Source: Paenibacillus sp. FSL H7-0331 (GTDB taxonomy: Bacteria; Bacillota; Bacilli; Paenibacillales; NBRC-103111). From it: 64,000 bases of DNA. The DNA is taken from contig NZ_MRTH01000040.1 in the NCBI RefSeq assembly GCF_001956045.1, positions 1 through 64,000 on the forward strand, written 5' to 3'. The stretch's first letter is position 1. Each line of letters starts with the position of its first letter. Below, in pieces: positions 18,104 through 26,990 of the stretch. The notes beneath the pieces are model-generated. The model saw nothing but the letters and a program-made list of their open reading frames with translations, had not been told where the DNA came from and made no database searches. The position numbers and the translations under genes are program-made.

Positions 18104-20656
18104 TTATTGCTTTTGGCTAATCATATTGACGAACATTCGGATCGAGCCTGGAACCAGCGATGGAATTTCGCGATACCAAACCAACGTGCTGTATGTGTAT
18201 ATGCCTTTTCCGTATGGTGCAGTTAAGAAGGTGCCCGTAAATTCCTTTTCTCCCGGATCTCCGTTAGAAATCAACTCGGTATACTCCTTGCCCCATTCTG
18301 AAGGATTGTAGGCGGAACGATCTTGAATCCAATTGTTCCAATCTGCTGCCTCAATTTTGTTCGGATAATTAAACATCGAATGATCCGGCGCCAGCATCGT
18401 CACTTTAGAACTCTCATCAGTGACTCGCCATTGTATAAGCGGCTCCCCGATCTTGATCGGATAAGGTGCGAGTTCCGGCTTCCATTTGTCTTCCGGCTTA
18501 TGGTATTGAACAACAAGGTTCCCCCCGTTTTTCGCATAATCCAATAACCGCTGATTGCTTGGAATTAATTCCGGACGGAATGCGTATGCACGAATGCCAA
18601 GAACGATCGTATTGTATTGGGATAAGTCCCCAAATTGAATATCCTTCGCTTCCAGCTTCACGACATCAACACCCAATTGACGCAAATACTGATCAATATT
18701 GTCAAATCCACTGGATACATAACCCACTTTCAGGTTTTGAGGAACTGCCAGATCGAAAGCCTCGATTTTGAGCTCCGCAGGCTGAATCAGGTATGTTTTG
18801 CCGATATGTGGATATTCGATCACTTGAGCGCCTCGTGTGCTTTCAACATCCCCACTCTTAGCGACTGCCATTATCGAGTATTTGCCTGTTTCTACATGAG
18901 AAGAGGCTTTAACCGAAAAGGCAACCGATTTGGTTTCGCCCTTGGATGCAAAGTTTACTTCTTCTACTGCTGGCTCAACCGTCCATCCTTCCGGTACATT
19001 TAATGAAATAGCTGTCTTGGATGCACCTGGTGTATAATTGCGTACCGTTACTTTCACCGGAATCGGTTCTTCCGTCTTCAATGTATTTAATACCGTCGCG
19101 CTTGGACTGAGTGACATTGAATACGGAGGTAAAATAGCAACTGCATTCTGCGGAGTCACTTTTAACTTACTCACCGTATCAAACGCTTGATAGGCTACAT
19201 CGGCATTAAGAATAGAAGCGTCATACGGCTTAAACTCTGCTGCGTTTTTAGGTATAGTCACATCAAATGTAGTCGAAACCGTCTGGTTGTAGCTAATACG
19301 ATCAAAGCTATCTGCTCCCGCTGGTGTCGCTGTCCAGCCTTCAGGAACATTCAAACCTAAGCGGATTTTAGTCAATTCCACGGAACCGCCATTAAAGGCA
19401 GAAACCACGACTTTAGTCGTTTGGCCCGCTACCAGCTCACCTGTAGCTGGCGTCACCTTGGCAACTACAGATGCTGCTTCCATACTGGCTTTATTCAATT
19501 GTCCTTCTTTAACATGAAGTCGATATAATAAGTCCTCTTTGGTTGCTTTGTTCAGGTCAGATGCATTTACATCATTTAAAACATTTTGAACATCTGCTTT
19601 CATTTCATGCACTTCGCGAACAACCTTGGCAAAGGTTGGATAGGCTGCAATCACCTTATCCGCATCTTGTTGAAGCACGCGCAAACCCTTGGTCACTTTT
19701 TTGTCCTTATCCACGGATTCAATTTCTTTGGCCAAATCCTCAAAGGAATAAGCAATCCCATCGAAGAAGTTGTCTTCTTTATCCTTGGACTTAACAGTAG
19801 CTGCTTCCAGCTTGTAGTAATTACTGAATAAATCCGGTTTCACAGGACCTTCATCATAGTTCTTGCCCATGCCTTGGCTTTTGTGCATGAACCGCGACTC
19901 TTCCCCAAGCTGTAAATAAGAAGCCCCATAGATTTCATCATAATCGCCTATAGGCACAATTACGCTATAATCCTTGGAATTAGCGGGCAAATACATTTTC
20001 TTTACCTGCCATGGCTGCAATCCTTTTTTCAGGTGCTCTGGGTATATATCCGGGTTTGCAGCATCTTTAAAAGCTCGAACCGTAATCACATTGATTGCTC
20101 TATGATGTCCATGCGTTGAGTTCTCATTTAAAAATGATGGGATGATGACATCCGGGCGCAATTCACGTATTTTGCGAATCAATCTTTCATACACCACGGA
20201 ATCTCCCCATTTTTCTAAAGTCTCATCTGGACTTTTGGAAAAACCGAAGTCAAAAATCGCGTCGTTGATGCCTTCACTCAGCATCCCGAGAGTAACATTG
20301 GTGACTTTGGAAGCTTCTTGCAATTCACGGGATCTAATAATACCCAGGGCATTACCTAACTCGCTGCCAATTTCGTTTTGCCCGCCTTCCCCTCGATTCG
20401 CAATAATGCTGGACGTGTTCACTCCTTTTCCCAGAGTGAGGTACGCAAGCGTAGCGCTATGCTCGTCGTCCGGATGGGCGCCCGTATTCATGGCACTTGC
20501 AATGGTCGTAAGCGGTTTGATTGATTTCCATAGATCGGCTATTCCCCGGTCTGCGTGTGCAGGCTGAGTCGCTGCAAATGAGAGCAGTAGACTTCCAGCC
20601 ATCGCCACACTCGTGATAGTCGCAAACCATTTTGAGACAGACTTCCGTTTTCTCAA
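18104..20656 (-). CDS. Large secreted PIG-L deacetylase with NEW3 and ThuA-like domains
   Basis: An 850-residue exported enzyme. The signal peptide (about 1-35) ends at AHA. A PIG-L deacetylase domain (about 45-290) carries zinc motif GAHPDDEHS and second motif STHGHHRAI. A helical stretch (about 300-390) is followed by two NEW3-type beta-sandwich domains (about 395-610), each containing NVPEGWT, then a C-terminal ThuA/glutamine-amidotransferase-like domain (about 640-850). TTG at 20656 is chosen because AAGGAGG lies 7 bases upstream and the positively charged signal start RKRKSVSKWF follows. It probably deacetylates an extracellular amino-sugar polymer or conjugate before import by the adjacent transporter. 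Confidence 0.82.
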   Translation of the reverse strand: MRKRKSVSKWFATITSVAMAGSLLLSFAATQPAHADRGIADLWKSIKPLTTIASAMNTGAHPDDEHSATLAYLTLGKGVNTSSIIANRGEGGQNEIGSELGNALGIIRSRELQEASKVTNVTLGMLSEGINDAIFDFGFSKSPDETLEKWGDSVVYERLIRKIRELRPDVIIPSFLNENSTHGHHRAINVITVRAFKDAANPDIYPEHLKKGLQPWQVKKMYLPANSKDYSVIVPIGDYDEIYGASYLQLGEESRFMHKSQGMGKNYDEGPVKPDLFSNYYKLEAATVKSKDKEDNFFDGIAYSFEDLAKEIESVDKDKKVTKGLRVLQQDADKVIAAYPTFAKVVREVHEMKADVQNVLNDVNASDLNKATKEDLLYRLHVKEGQLNKASMEAASVVAKVTPATGELVAGQTTKVVVSAFNGGSVELTKIRLGLNVPEGWTATPAGADSFDRISYNQTVSTTFDVTIPKNAAEFKPYDASILNADVAYQAFDTVSKLKVTPQNAVAILPPYSMSLSPSATVLNTLKTEEPIPVKVTVRNYTPGASKTAISLNVPEGWTVEPAVEEVNFASKGETKSVAFSVKASSHVETGKYSIMAVAKSGDVESTRGAQVIEYPHIGKTYLIQPAELKIEAFDLAVPQNLKVGYVSSGFDNIDQYLRQLGVDVVKLEAKDIQFGDLSQYNTIVLGIRAYAFRPELIPSNQRLLDYAKNGGNLVVQYHKPEDKWKPELAPYPIKIGEPLIQWRVTDESSKVTMLAPDHSMFNYPNKIEAADWNNWIQDRSAYNPSEWGKEYTELISNGDPGEKEFTGTFLTAPYGKGIYTYSTLVWYREIPSLVPGSIRMFVNMISQKQ

Positions 20657-20809
20657 TCTTACTCCTCCTTGTGTCATCCAATTTTCTTCAACGCAGGAAA
20701 TCGTCATTTCCTCCGCTATATCATCACGTGGTAGCGAACACTTTAGCCCAGGCTTACGCAGAAAGTTTGCTGACGCAAACTCTTCAGTGTTCCCACGATA
20801 TGACCAACA

Positions 20810-22546
20810 TTACAAGGCTGTACCTGCCTTATCTCCTGCGATTTTCCTTGAAATGAAGAGAACAATGATGATGAGGATGATTTGCAGTACACCGTACGCA
20901 CAAGCAGTACCAAATTCAAAGGAATACATTCGCTGAAAAATTTCAACTGAAATCGGAGTCGTTTTACCAGTAAATAAAAGAATTGAAGCGACAAATTCAC
21001 CAATTCCTTGCACAAACGCCAGCAGCGCTCCGGCAAGAATTCCACTTAGAGCCATCGGAAATACAACTCGGCGGAAGCTATACCACCATGAAGCGCCTAA
21101 ATTGCGGGCCGCCTCTTCTATAGAGCCATCCATCTGCATTAAGGTGGCTGATGTGGAGCGGAACACTAACGGTAAATGACGAACGAAATAAGCAAGCGGA
21201 AGCATCCAGAAGCTGCCGATTAATACCTGATTAAAGCTGAATATCGTGGGCTCGCTAAACGCCGTGATCAAGTTCACACCGACCACCGTTCCAGGCAAAG
21301 CCCAAGGAAGCATAATGAGCACATCCAGCAACGATTTCCCCTTGAACTTCATGCGGACCATGGCATAAGCAGCTGCCACACCAAAGATGATATTTCCGAT
21401 CGTTGCGATCGAGCTCATCTTAAAGCTGTTGGCAATCGGGCGCCAGGTCTTACTATCCGTAAACAGCTGCACATAGTGCTTCCATGTATACTCAGGAGGA
21501 AGAATTTGTGTGGTCCAGGTTCCGTCTGTGGAGAAGGATATGAGAACCAACACAAGAATGGGCAGAAGTAACACAATAACGCCAAGGAACGAAAGAATCA
21601 TCGCTACGTATTTGCCTACAGCGCTCTTCACTTCTGTTCGGTGAACACTTACCCCTTTGCTCAAGTTCTGATAATTGCGCAAGCCTTGATACCAACGCAT
21701 GATCATCAGGAACACGATGGAAACTACGGATAGAATGGTCGATTGTGAAGCTGCCATATCTAAATTCCCATTCGTTCTGGACAAGTAAATTTGCATCGTC
21801 ATCGTTCGCTCGATTCCAAAAATAAGCGGAGCCGTATAAGAAGCCATCGCAACCATGAATACAAGCAAAGACGAAGCTATTAAAGCAGGTGTCAGCATGG
21901 GCAGAATGATTCGCCGCCATACATATATCCGGCCAGCCCCAAGACTGGATGCAGCTTCCTCTAATGAAGGATCAAGCCCTTTGATCGCGGACGAAGCCGT
22001 CATATAAAAATAAGTGTACATCGTAAAGGTATGTACCATGAGCACGCCCCAAATGCCTTTTAAGGAAAAAGGAACCTGATCCAGATCAAATAACAGCTTT
22101 AACGACCGAGGGATAATGCCGCTTTCCCCGTACAGAAAAGTAAAGGACAAGACACCGACCAAAGGCGGCAGTGCCATCGGAACCATCACCAGTACTGCGA
22201 GGATTTTCCTCCCCGGAAATTCGTAACGTTCCAGTAAGAAAGCCATGGCGACACCTACGATCGCACACGTGATTACACTTAAAACGGATATATAGATACT
22301 AGTCCACAAGGCTTCGAGATTGGAGGTATGCTCTAAACTAAAAAATTTAATGTAGTTCTTTAACGAAAACTGATCTTCCAGCTGTATACTTTGGAGAAAC
22401 GTTTGGAACAAAGGATACACCACATAAGCTAAAAGCACTAGAAACAAAGGAGCAACCAGAACATACACAAAATGCCGTGATGTGGTTATAGCTGTCCAAG
22501 AGAGAACAGGCTTGGGTGACGGTGATTTCAGTGTTGGTTTCATCAT
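20810..22546 (-). CDS. ABC transporter permease, fused two-domain FbpB/AfuB type
   Basis: A 578-residue membrane protein made of two homologous permease halves. Two EAA loops are visible: SLEEAASSLGAGRIYVWRRI (about 190) and SIEEAARNLGASWWYSFRRV (about 478). About twelve hydrophobic segments are expected. The architecture is that of FbpB/AfuB permeases, formerly all labelled ferric, although AfuABC is known to carry hexose phosphates. It lies 12 bases after the ATPase gene, so the transporter is encoded as binding protein, ATPase and permease in order. Confidence 0.87.
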   Translation of the reverse strand: MMKPTLKSPSPKPVLSWTAITTSRHFVYVLVAPLFLVLLAYVVYPLFQTFLQSIQLEDQFSLKNYIKFFSLEHTSNLEALWTSIYISVLSVITCAIVGVAMAFLLERYEFPGRKILAVLVMVPMALPPLVGVLSFTFLYGESGIIPRSLKLLFDLDQVPFSLKGIWGVLMVHTFTMYTYFYMTASSAIKGLDPSLEEAASSLGAGRIYVWRRIILPMLTPALIASSLLVFMVAMASYTAPLIFGIERTMTMQIYLSRTNGNLDMAASQSTILSVVSIVFLMIMRWYQGLRNYQNLSKGVSVHRTEVKSAVGKYVAMILSFLGVIVLLLPILVLVLISFSTDGTWTTQILPPEYTWKHYVQLFTDSKTWRPIANSFKMSSIATIGNIIFGVAAAYAMVRMKFKGKSLLDVLIMLPWALPGTVVGVNLITAFSEPTIFSFNQVLIGSFWMLPLAYFVRHLPLVFRSTSATLMQMDGSIEEAARNLGASWWYSFRRVVFPMALSGILAGALLAFVQGIGEFVASILLFTGKTTPISVEIFQRMYSFEFGTACAYGVLQIILIIIVLFISRKIAGDKAGTAL

Positions 22547-22557
22547 TCGCCTCCCAT

Positions 22558-23640
22558 CTATCCTACAAAATAGATACTTTCTTTCGGAATGAAAAAAGCG
22601 ATCTCTTCTCCACGTTGGCGAATCCGATGTCCTTGATTAACAAACATCGCTTTCAATTGCATCGTACCGATTTGAGTCATATAATTTACACTTATGCCCG
22701 TGAATTCAGAAATCGTCACATTTCCCTTAACCACATTTTCCTGCTGCAGTTCCTCGGAACGCACTTCAAGAACCGATTCCGGGCGTATGGATGCCGTGAT
22801 GCTGGCACCTACCTCAAGCTTGCATGCTGGCGATGAATGGTGAACCAAACCACGTAATATTAAATCCGGCGCAAAACGTACTACGACCTCATCGCCCTCT
22901 ATACGTTCTACCGTTCCCTCCCATAGATTGGATTCACCAATAAACGAAGCGACGAAGCGGTTCACAGGACGATTGTATATTTGTTCAGGAGTTCCTATTT
23001 GTTGAACGACGCCTCCCTGCATAACCATAATCCGGTCAGACATGGACATTGCCTCGGCCTGATCGTGAGTAACGTAGATCGTAGTTATACCGAGCTCCAG
23101 TTGAAGTCTCTTGATTTCCAATCTGGTCTCTTCTCTTAACTTGGCGTCTAAATTCGATAACGGTTCATCCAGCAGCAAAATTTGCGGCTCAATGACAAGC
23201 GCTCTTGCCAAAGCGACCCGCTGCTGCTGTCCGCCTGACAATTGATCGATGCGACGATTTCCGTACCCGTCCAAATGGACTTGTTTTTGTGCGCGCTCCA
23301 CTCTTTGAACAATTTCCGATTTGGAAGTTTTCCTTACCTGGAGACCAAAAGCAATATTCTCAAAAACGGTCATATGGGGAAATAACGCATAGTTCTGAAA
23401 AACCATCCCGGTATTTCGTTTATTGGGAGGCAGGTTCGTTACATCCTGATTGCCAAAAAGTATACGTCCGGCACTCGGAAAATAAAATCCGGCTATCATG
23501 CGCAGTGTCGTTGTTTTCCCGCACCCGCTCGGCCCCAAAAAAGTAAAAAACTCTCCTGGTTTAATCTCAATATGGACGTCAGCAACTCCCTTTACATTTC
23601 CGAACTGTTTGCTTACATGATCCAAAGTTACATCAATCAA
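22558..23640 (-). CDS. ABC transporter ATPase, FbpC/PotA type
   Basis: A 360-residue nucleotide-binding protein. Walker A is GPSGCGKTTT (about 36-45), the Q-loop is VFQNYALFP, the ABC signature is LSGGQQQRVALARAL (about 136-150) and Walker B is ILLLDEPLSNLD with the switch His in TIYVTHDQAEA. A C-terminal TOBE region (about 285-358) is typical of PotA/FbpC subunits. It powers the fused permease encoded next. Confidence 0.92.
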   Translation of the reverse strand: MIDVTLDHVSKQFGNVKGVADVHIEIKPGEFFTFLGPSGCGKTTTLRMIAGFYFPSAGRILFGNQDVTNLPPNKRNTGMVFQNYALFPHMTVFENIAFGLQVRKTSKSEIVQRVERAQKQVHLDGYGNRRIDQLSGGQQQRVALARALVIEPQILLLDEPLSNLDAKLREETRLEIKRLQLELGITTIYVTHDQAEAMSMSDRIMVMQGGVVQQIGTPEQIYNRPVNRFVASFIGESNLWEGTVERIEGDEVVVRFAPDLILRGLVHHSSPACKLEVGASITASIRPESVLEVRSEELQQENVVKGNVTISEFTGISVNYMTQIGTMQLKAMFVNQGHRIRQRGEEIAFFIPKESIYFVG

Positions 23641-23697
23641 ACTCGGTTCCCCCTTCGATGGAATTCCGGACGGAGAAGCACCTCCGCCCGGATGAAA

Positions 23698-24810
23698 TTA
23701 TTTCGAGCCTTTTCCTTTGATGCTTTCATCCCAGTACTGCATCCAATCTTTTTCTTTATTCGCCATTACAGTCCAATCCAGTGTCAGTGGCTTCAATTCG
23801 ATTCCTTTCAACCAAGCAGGAAGAGAATCTTTGCTAATATCCGTACGGGTTGGAATTTGGTACAATTTCTCCGCTAATTCCACTCTCAGCTTGGAATCAA
23901 AGAGGAATTCATAAAACTTTTTGGCAGCATCCATGTTCTTTGCGCCTTTGACTACACCCACGCCATCTACCAGAATAGGAGCGCCGCTTGTTGGATAAAT
24001 AAAGTCAAATGGTTGTTTCTGCAGTTCTTTCTGGATCATGATATCCTGTAAATTCCATAGGGATAACGTACCTTCTTCACGAGCTAACTTCAGATACAGG
24101 TTCGTTGGATCTTGCGCGTACTCCTTCGTGTTGGCATCAAGCTTCTTCAGCCAATCGTAGCCTTTTTTCGGATCTGCAGCGTCTTGACGGTAAATCATCG
24201 CGGAATAGATCGTTCTCATCGTACCGGAAGCCAATACACCGCGGATAATGATTTTATTTTTATATTTCGCATCCAATAAATCATCCCAATCCTTAGGCGC
24301 ATCTTCCTTCTTCAACGCTTTGGAATTGTACATGATAACTTCCGGCAGCAGCATTTCACCATACCAACGGTCCTGCGCATCTTTGTACAAAGCAGGTACT
24401 TTATCGGCAAAGCTTGGTTTTACTGATTCCAAAAGACCTTCATTCGCTGCTGTCATAAGTCCTGATTGCGTACCACCCCACCAAAAATCGGCTTGCGGGT
24501 TCGCTTTTTCCCCACGTACACGCTCCAACACCTGCTGGGCGCCCATCGTAAGAACCTCTACTTCAACTTCCGGGTTCTTTTCCTTAAATTTAGGCATAAT
24601 TTCATCAACCACATTCTTATCTCTGGCCGTATAAATGACAAGCTTTTGCTTCTGTGCAGGTTTTGGTGCTTCTGCCGCCGGCTTAACCGGATCTGCCGGT
24701 TTCGTCGTACTGGCTGGTGCTGTCGTACTACAAGCTGATACCGCCAGCATCGAGATGCTAAGTACCAGTCCTGTCAACCATGTCGAGCTTTTTTTTGTGG
24801 ATTTCTTCAT
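23698..24810 (-). CDS. Solute-binding lipoprotein, AfuA/FbpA-like (family 1)
   Basis: A 370-residue lipoprotein with lipobox AVSAC (residues 23-27) and a proline/alanine linker. The mature part begins KLVIYTARDKNVVDEIMPKF, as in AfuA/FbpA-type proteins, and contains ADFWWGGTQSGL and FIYPTSGAP. The adjacent tyrosine pair that holds iron in FbpA is absent, so ferric uptake is not supported; AfuA relatives bind sugar phosphates. GGAGG precedes the ATG. It is the second gene of the operon after the ROK regulator and probably sets the specificity of import. Confidence 0.85.
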   Translation of the reverse strand: MKKSTKKSSTWLTGLVLSISMLAVSACSTTAPASTTKPADPVKPAAEAPKPAQKQKLVIYTARDKNVVDEIMPKFKEKNPEVEVEVLTMGAQQVLERVRGEKANPQADFWWGGTQSGLMTAANEGLLESVKPSFADKVPALYKDAQDRWYGEMLLPEVIMYNSKALKKEDAPKDWDDLLDAKYKNKIIIRGVLASGTMRTIYSAMIYRQDAADPKKGYDWLKKLDANTKEYAQDPTNLYLKLAREEGTLSLWNLQDIMIQKELQKQPFDFIYPTSGAPILVDGVGVVKGAKNMDAAKKFYEFLFDSKLRVELAEKLYQIPTRTDISKDSLPAWLKGIELKPLTLDWTVMANKEKDWMQYWDESIKGKGSK

Positions 24811-24833
24811 GTTTTAATTCCTCCTCTTTAATT

Positions 24834-26012
24834 TTACCCTCTGGATTTAAGTGTGGATGGGAAAGCTTCCAATACACTGTGGATCGCCCCTATGATCCCG
24901 GCTTGATCGCCTAAAGAAGCTAGTTCAAGCCGTGGAACATAAGGCACCCAATCGGTTAACATTTGTTGAATCCTCTGTACGCCATTTTCACCGATATGTA
25001 TCATTTCCCCACTAAGTATCAATAGTTCTGGATCCATCACACTTGCTATATTGGCAATTCCATAGGCCCAATGTTTATAAATGTCATCTAGAAGCAATCC
25101 CGCCTCAACGACTCCCGTATTCGCTTGATCCACAATCTGCTTGATAATACTTGTGCCTTCTTCAATAGAAGGGAGAATGGTTCTGGCCTTCTCACGAATA
25201 GCAGGTACTGAATAGTTGTTCTCAAATACCCCATATTCCTCATGACACCGATTGCCAACAGGACCAATTAGCATAAAGCCAATTTCCCCGCTTGCTTCTC
25301 GGGTACCGCGAAATAATTGACCATCAATGACGATTCCGGCACCGATACCCGTACCCACATACATATAAACCAGATCGGAAGCACCTTTACCTACACCTTT
25401 ATGGAACTCGCCCATGGTCATTAAGTTAACATCGTTATCTATAATAACGGGCAAACCCAGCCTATCTTCGATTTCCTTCTGTACAGGCAAGCCCATCCAC
25501 CCTGTGCTTGGTGAATAGCTAACCGTGCCTTCTCTACGCTTTGTAATCCCCGGCAAACCCAAACCGATACCCAGCAGCCTGCTTTTATCAAATCCACTTT
25601 GGGCCAGTACGGTCGCAAGTCCTCTCTCAACACTTTGAATGGCTCCTTCCCCATCCTTGGGTTGAGATAAGCGTGCTGTGTATTGAAATAACAATTCCCC
25701 TTTTAAATCGGCAATCGCTAAATGGAGGATACTTCCTTCAAATACAGCACCTACTACACCGTAAGCCTGGAAATTGTATTCCAACAAAATTGGCTTCCTG
25801 CCGCCTTTAGACTCCCCGACCCCAACTTCACGAATTAATTTTTCTTGAATCATTTCATCAACCAATGCTGAAACACAAGGTCGACTTAACTCCGTCAGCT
25901 TGGCTAAGTCAGCCCGCGACATCCGTGTTCCTTCTTTTAACTGATGAAGTATGCCTTCGCGATTGATTTGTTTAACCAACTTGGTGTTACCCGTTTGACC
26001 GCGACCAATCAA
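24834..26012 (-). CDS. ROK-family transcriptional repressor (NagC/XylR type)
   Basis: A 392-residue repressor with an N-terminal winged helix-turn-helix (about 20-65, with SRADLAKLTELSRPCVSALV) and a ROK sugar-kinase-like domain. ROK landmarks include IDNDVNLMTMGEFH and YVGTGIGAGIVIDGQLFRG. The usual GEIGH and Cys-rich zinc motif are replaced by GEIGF and a segment with one Cys, so it is probably a sensor and not a kinase. The TTG start follows AAGGAGG at a longish 12-base spacing. It heads the operon, so it most likely represses its own promoter in the absence of an amino-sugar ligand. Confidence 0.87.
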   Translation of the reverse strand: MIGRGQTGNTKLVKQINREGILHQLKEGTRMSRADLAKLTELSRPCVSALVDEMIQEKLIREVGVGESKGGRKPILLEYNFQAYGVVGAVFEGSILHLAIADLKGELLFQYTARLSQPKDGEGAIQSVERGLATVLAQSGFDKSRLLGIGLGLPGITKRREGTVSYSPSTGWMGLPVQKEIEDRLGLPVIIDNDVNLMTMGEFHKGVGKGASDLVYMYVGTGIGAGIVIDGQLFRGTREASGEIGFMLIGPVGNRCHEEYGVFENNYSVPAIREKARTILPSIEEGTSIIKQIVDQANTGVVEAGLLLDDIYKHWAYGIANIASVMDPELLILSGEMIHIGENGVQRIQQMLTDWVPYVPRLELASLGDQAGIIGAIHSVLEAFPSTLKSRG

Positions 26013-26036
26013 TTGAATAGTTCACCTCCTTAATTA

Positions 26037-26051
26037 GTTAAAATGATTAAC
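26037..26051 (-). promoter_or_regulatory. Candidate ROK operator
   Basis: GTTAA-AATGA-TTAAC is a perfect inverted repeat with a 5-base spacer in the 5' leader of the ROK operon, 25 bases upstream of its start and downstream of the promoter. AT-rich GTTAA/TTAAC half sites are typical of Firmicute ROK repressors. Confidence 0.5.
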
Positions 26052-26067
26052 AAAGTATCTTAACTGG

Positions 26068-26097
26068 ATTATAATGTGAACGGTTACATTTTGTCAA
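26068..26097 (-). promoter_or_regulatory. Sigma-A promoter of the nine-gene operon
   Basis: On the minus strand TTGACA (26092-26097) and TATAAT (26068-26073) are both perfect consensus, separated by 18 bases. It lies about 55 bases before the ROK start codon. Such a strong core promoter implies tight repression. Confidence 0.75.
26074..26089. promoter_or_regulatory. cre-like site inside the promoter spacer
   Basis: ATGTGAACGGTTACAT fits the cre pattern WTGNAANCGNWNNCAW with one mismatch and fills the gap between -35 and -10. CcpA binding here would block RNA polymerase, giving catabolite repression. The remaining gap up to 26433 is AT-rich and without a recognisable gene. Confidence 0.55.
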
Positions 26098-26433
26098 TAG
26101 GTTTTTAGTATGTTTTACGTTATATTTATGTAATTTTATTTAACATTAAAAAGGATAAAAATAGTATTAATTGATTTAAAATATAAATTACGACGTTTTC
26201 ATGTGAGGTTTTGTCGCTACTTTTCTGTTAAATGAGTTGCTTATGTGTTATGTTTGTGGTGCTAGATCATAATTTCTTCTGCTTTCGCAACTGGTTTGGA
26301 GGCGTTCCTTATCCATCTGATATTGAAAATCTATAGTGCAGCGATCCAGCTTTTTCCGTAGATTATGCCCAGCACCAATGATACAATAACAGATAGTCTG
26401 GCTGCGCCGAGGCCGTATTAGGAGGCATTATTG

Positions 26434-26874
26434 GTGGAAATCACAAAGGTAGATTCAGTTGCACAATTAGCCCAGTGTCTTGAGATTCGAAATCAAGTTT
26501 TTGTCGAGGAACAGAAGGTTCCACAGGAGCTGGAAAACGATGAGTACGATGCATCACCAGATGCTTGTGACCATATATTATTGACGTATAACGGAGTCCC
26601 GGCAGGAACTGGACGTTGGATAGCCTATAACCAACAGACGGCCAAAATCCAACGTGTTGCTGTATTATCCGAATTTCGTGGTAAGGGACTCGGCAAGGTA
26701 TTGCTTCAAGGACTGGAAAAGCATGCGAAATTGGCAGGGTATACATGGTGTATATTGGACAGTCAATGTCATGCCGAGTCGTTTTATTCCCAGCTTGGAT
26801 ATAGCACGGTTTCGGAGCAACCCTTTGAAGACGCTGGTATCATGCACGTCCGTATGCAAAAAAAGATTGGATAA
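26434..26874 (+). CDS. GNAT-family N-acetyltransferase (YjcF/ElaA-like)
   Basis: A 146-residue cytosolic acetyltransferase. The acetyl-CoA binding motif A is VAVLSEFRGKGLGKVLLQGL (about 75-94), and the N-terminal EIRNQVFVEEQKVPQELEND is characteristic of the YjcF/ElaA subgroup. Tandem TTG (26431) and GTG (26434) are both possible; GTG is chosen since GGAGG then sits 8 bases upstream. The acceptor substrate is unknown. Its stop codon lies in its own terminator. Confidence 0.88.
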   Translation: MEITKVDSVAQLAQCLEIRNQVFVEEQKVPQELENDEYDASPDACDHILLTYNGVPAGTGRWIAYNQQTAKIQRVAVLSEFRGKGLGKVLLQGLEKHAKLAGYTWCILDSQCHAESFYSQLGYSTVSEQPFEDAGIMHVRMQKKIG

Positions 26875-26890
26875 TTGTCCAATCTTTTTT
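26858..26890. terminator. Terminator overlapping the acetyltransferase stop
   Basis: AAAAAAGATTGGA pairs with TCCAATCTTTTTT around a short TAATTG loop. The left arm is inside the coding end of the gene. Flanking A- and T-runs make it bidirectional, so it can also serve the convergent minus-strand gene. Confidence 0.85.
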
Positions 26891-26990
26891 CTGTTAGTAC
26901 TCACAAATACATACACATATTCATTAATGAATTAGATGATGGTTCTCCCCACCTCGATAAAACAGATAATCCTGAGTTAAGATATATGGT

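Noticed and set aside
20810..24810. Ferric iron ABC transporter
   Set aside because: Architecture matches, but the binding protein lacks the tyrosine pair and all neighbours are amino-sugar enzymes. Sugar-type cargo is more likely.
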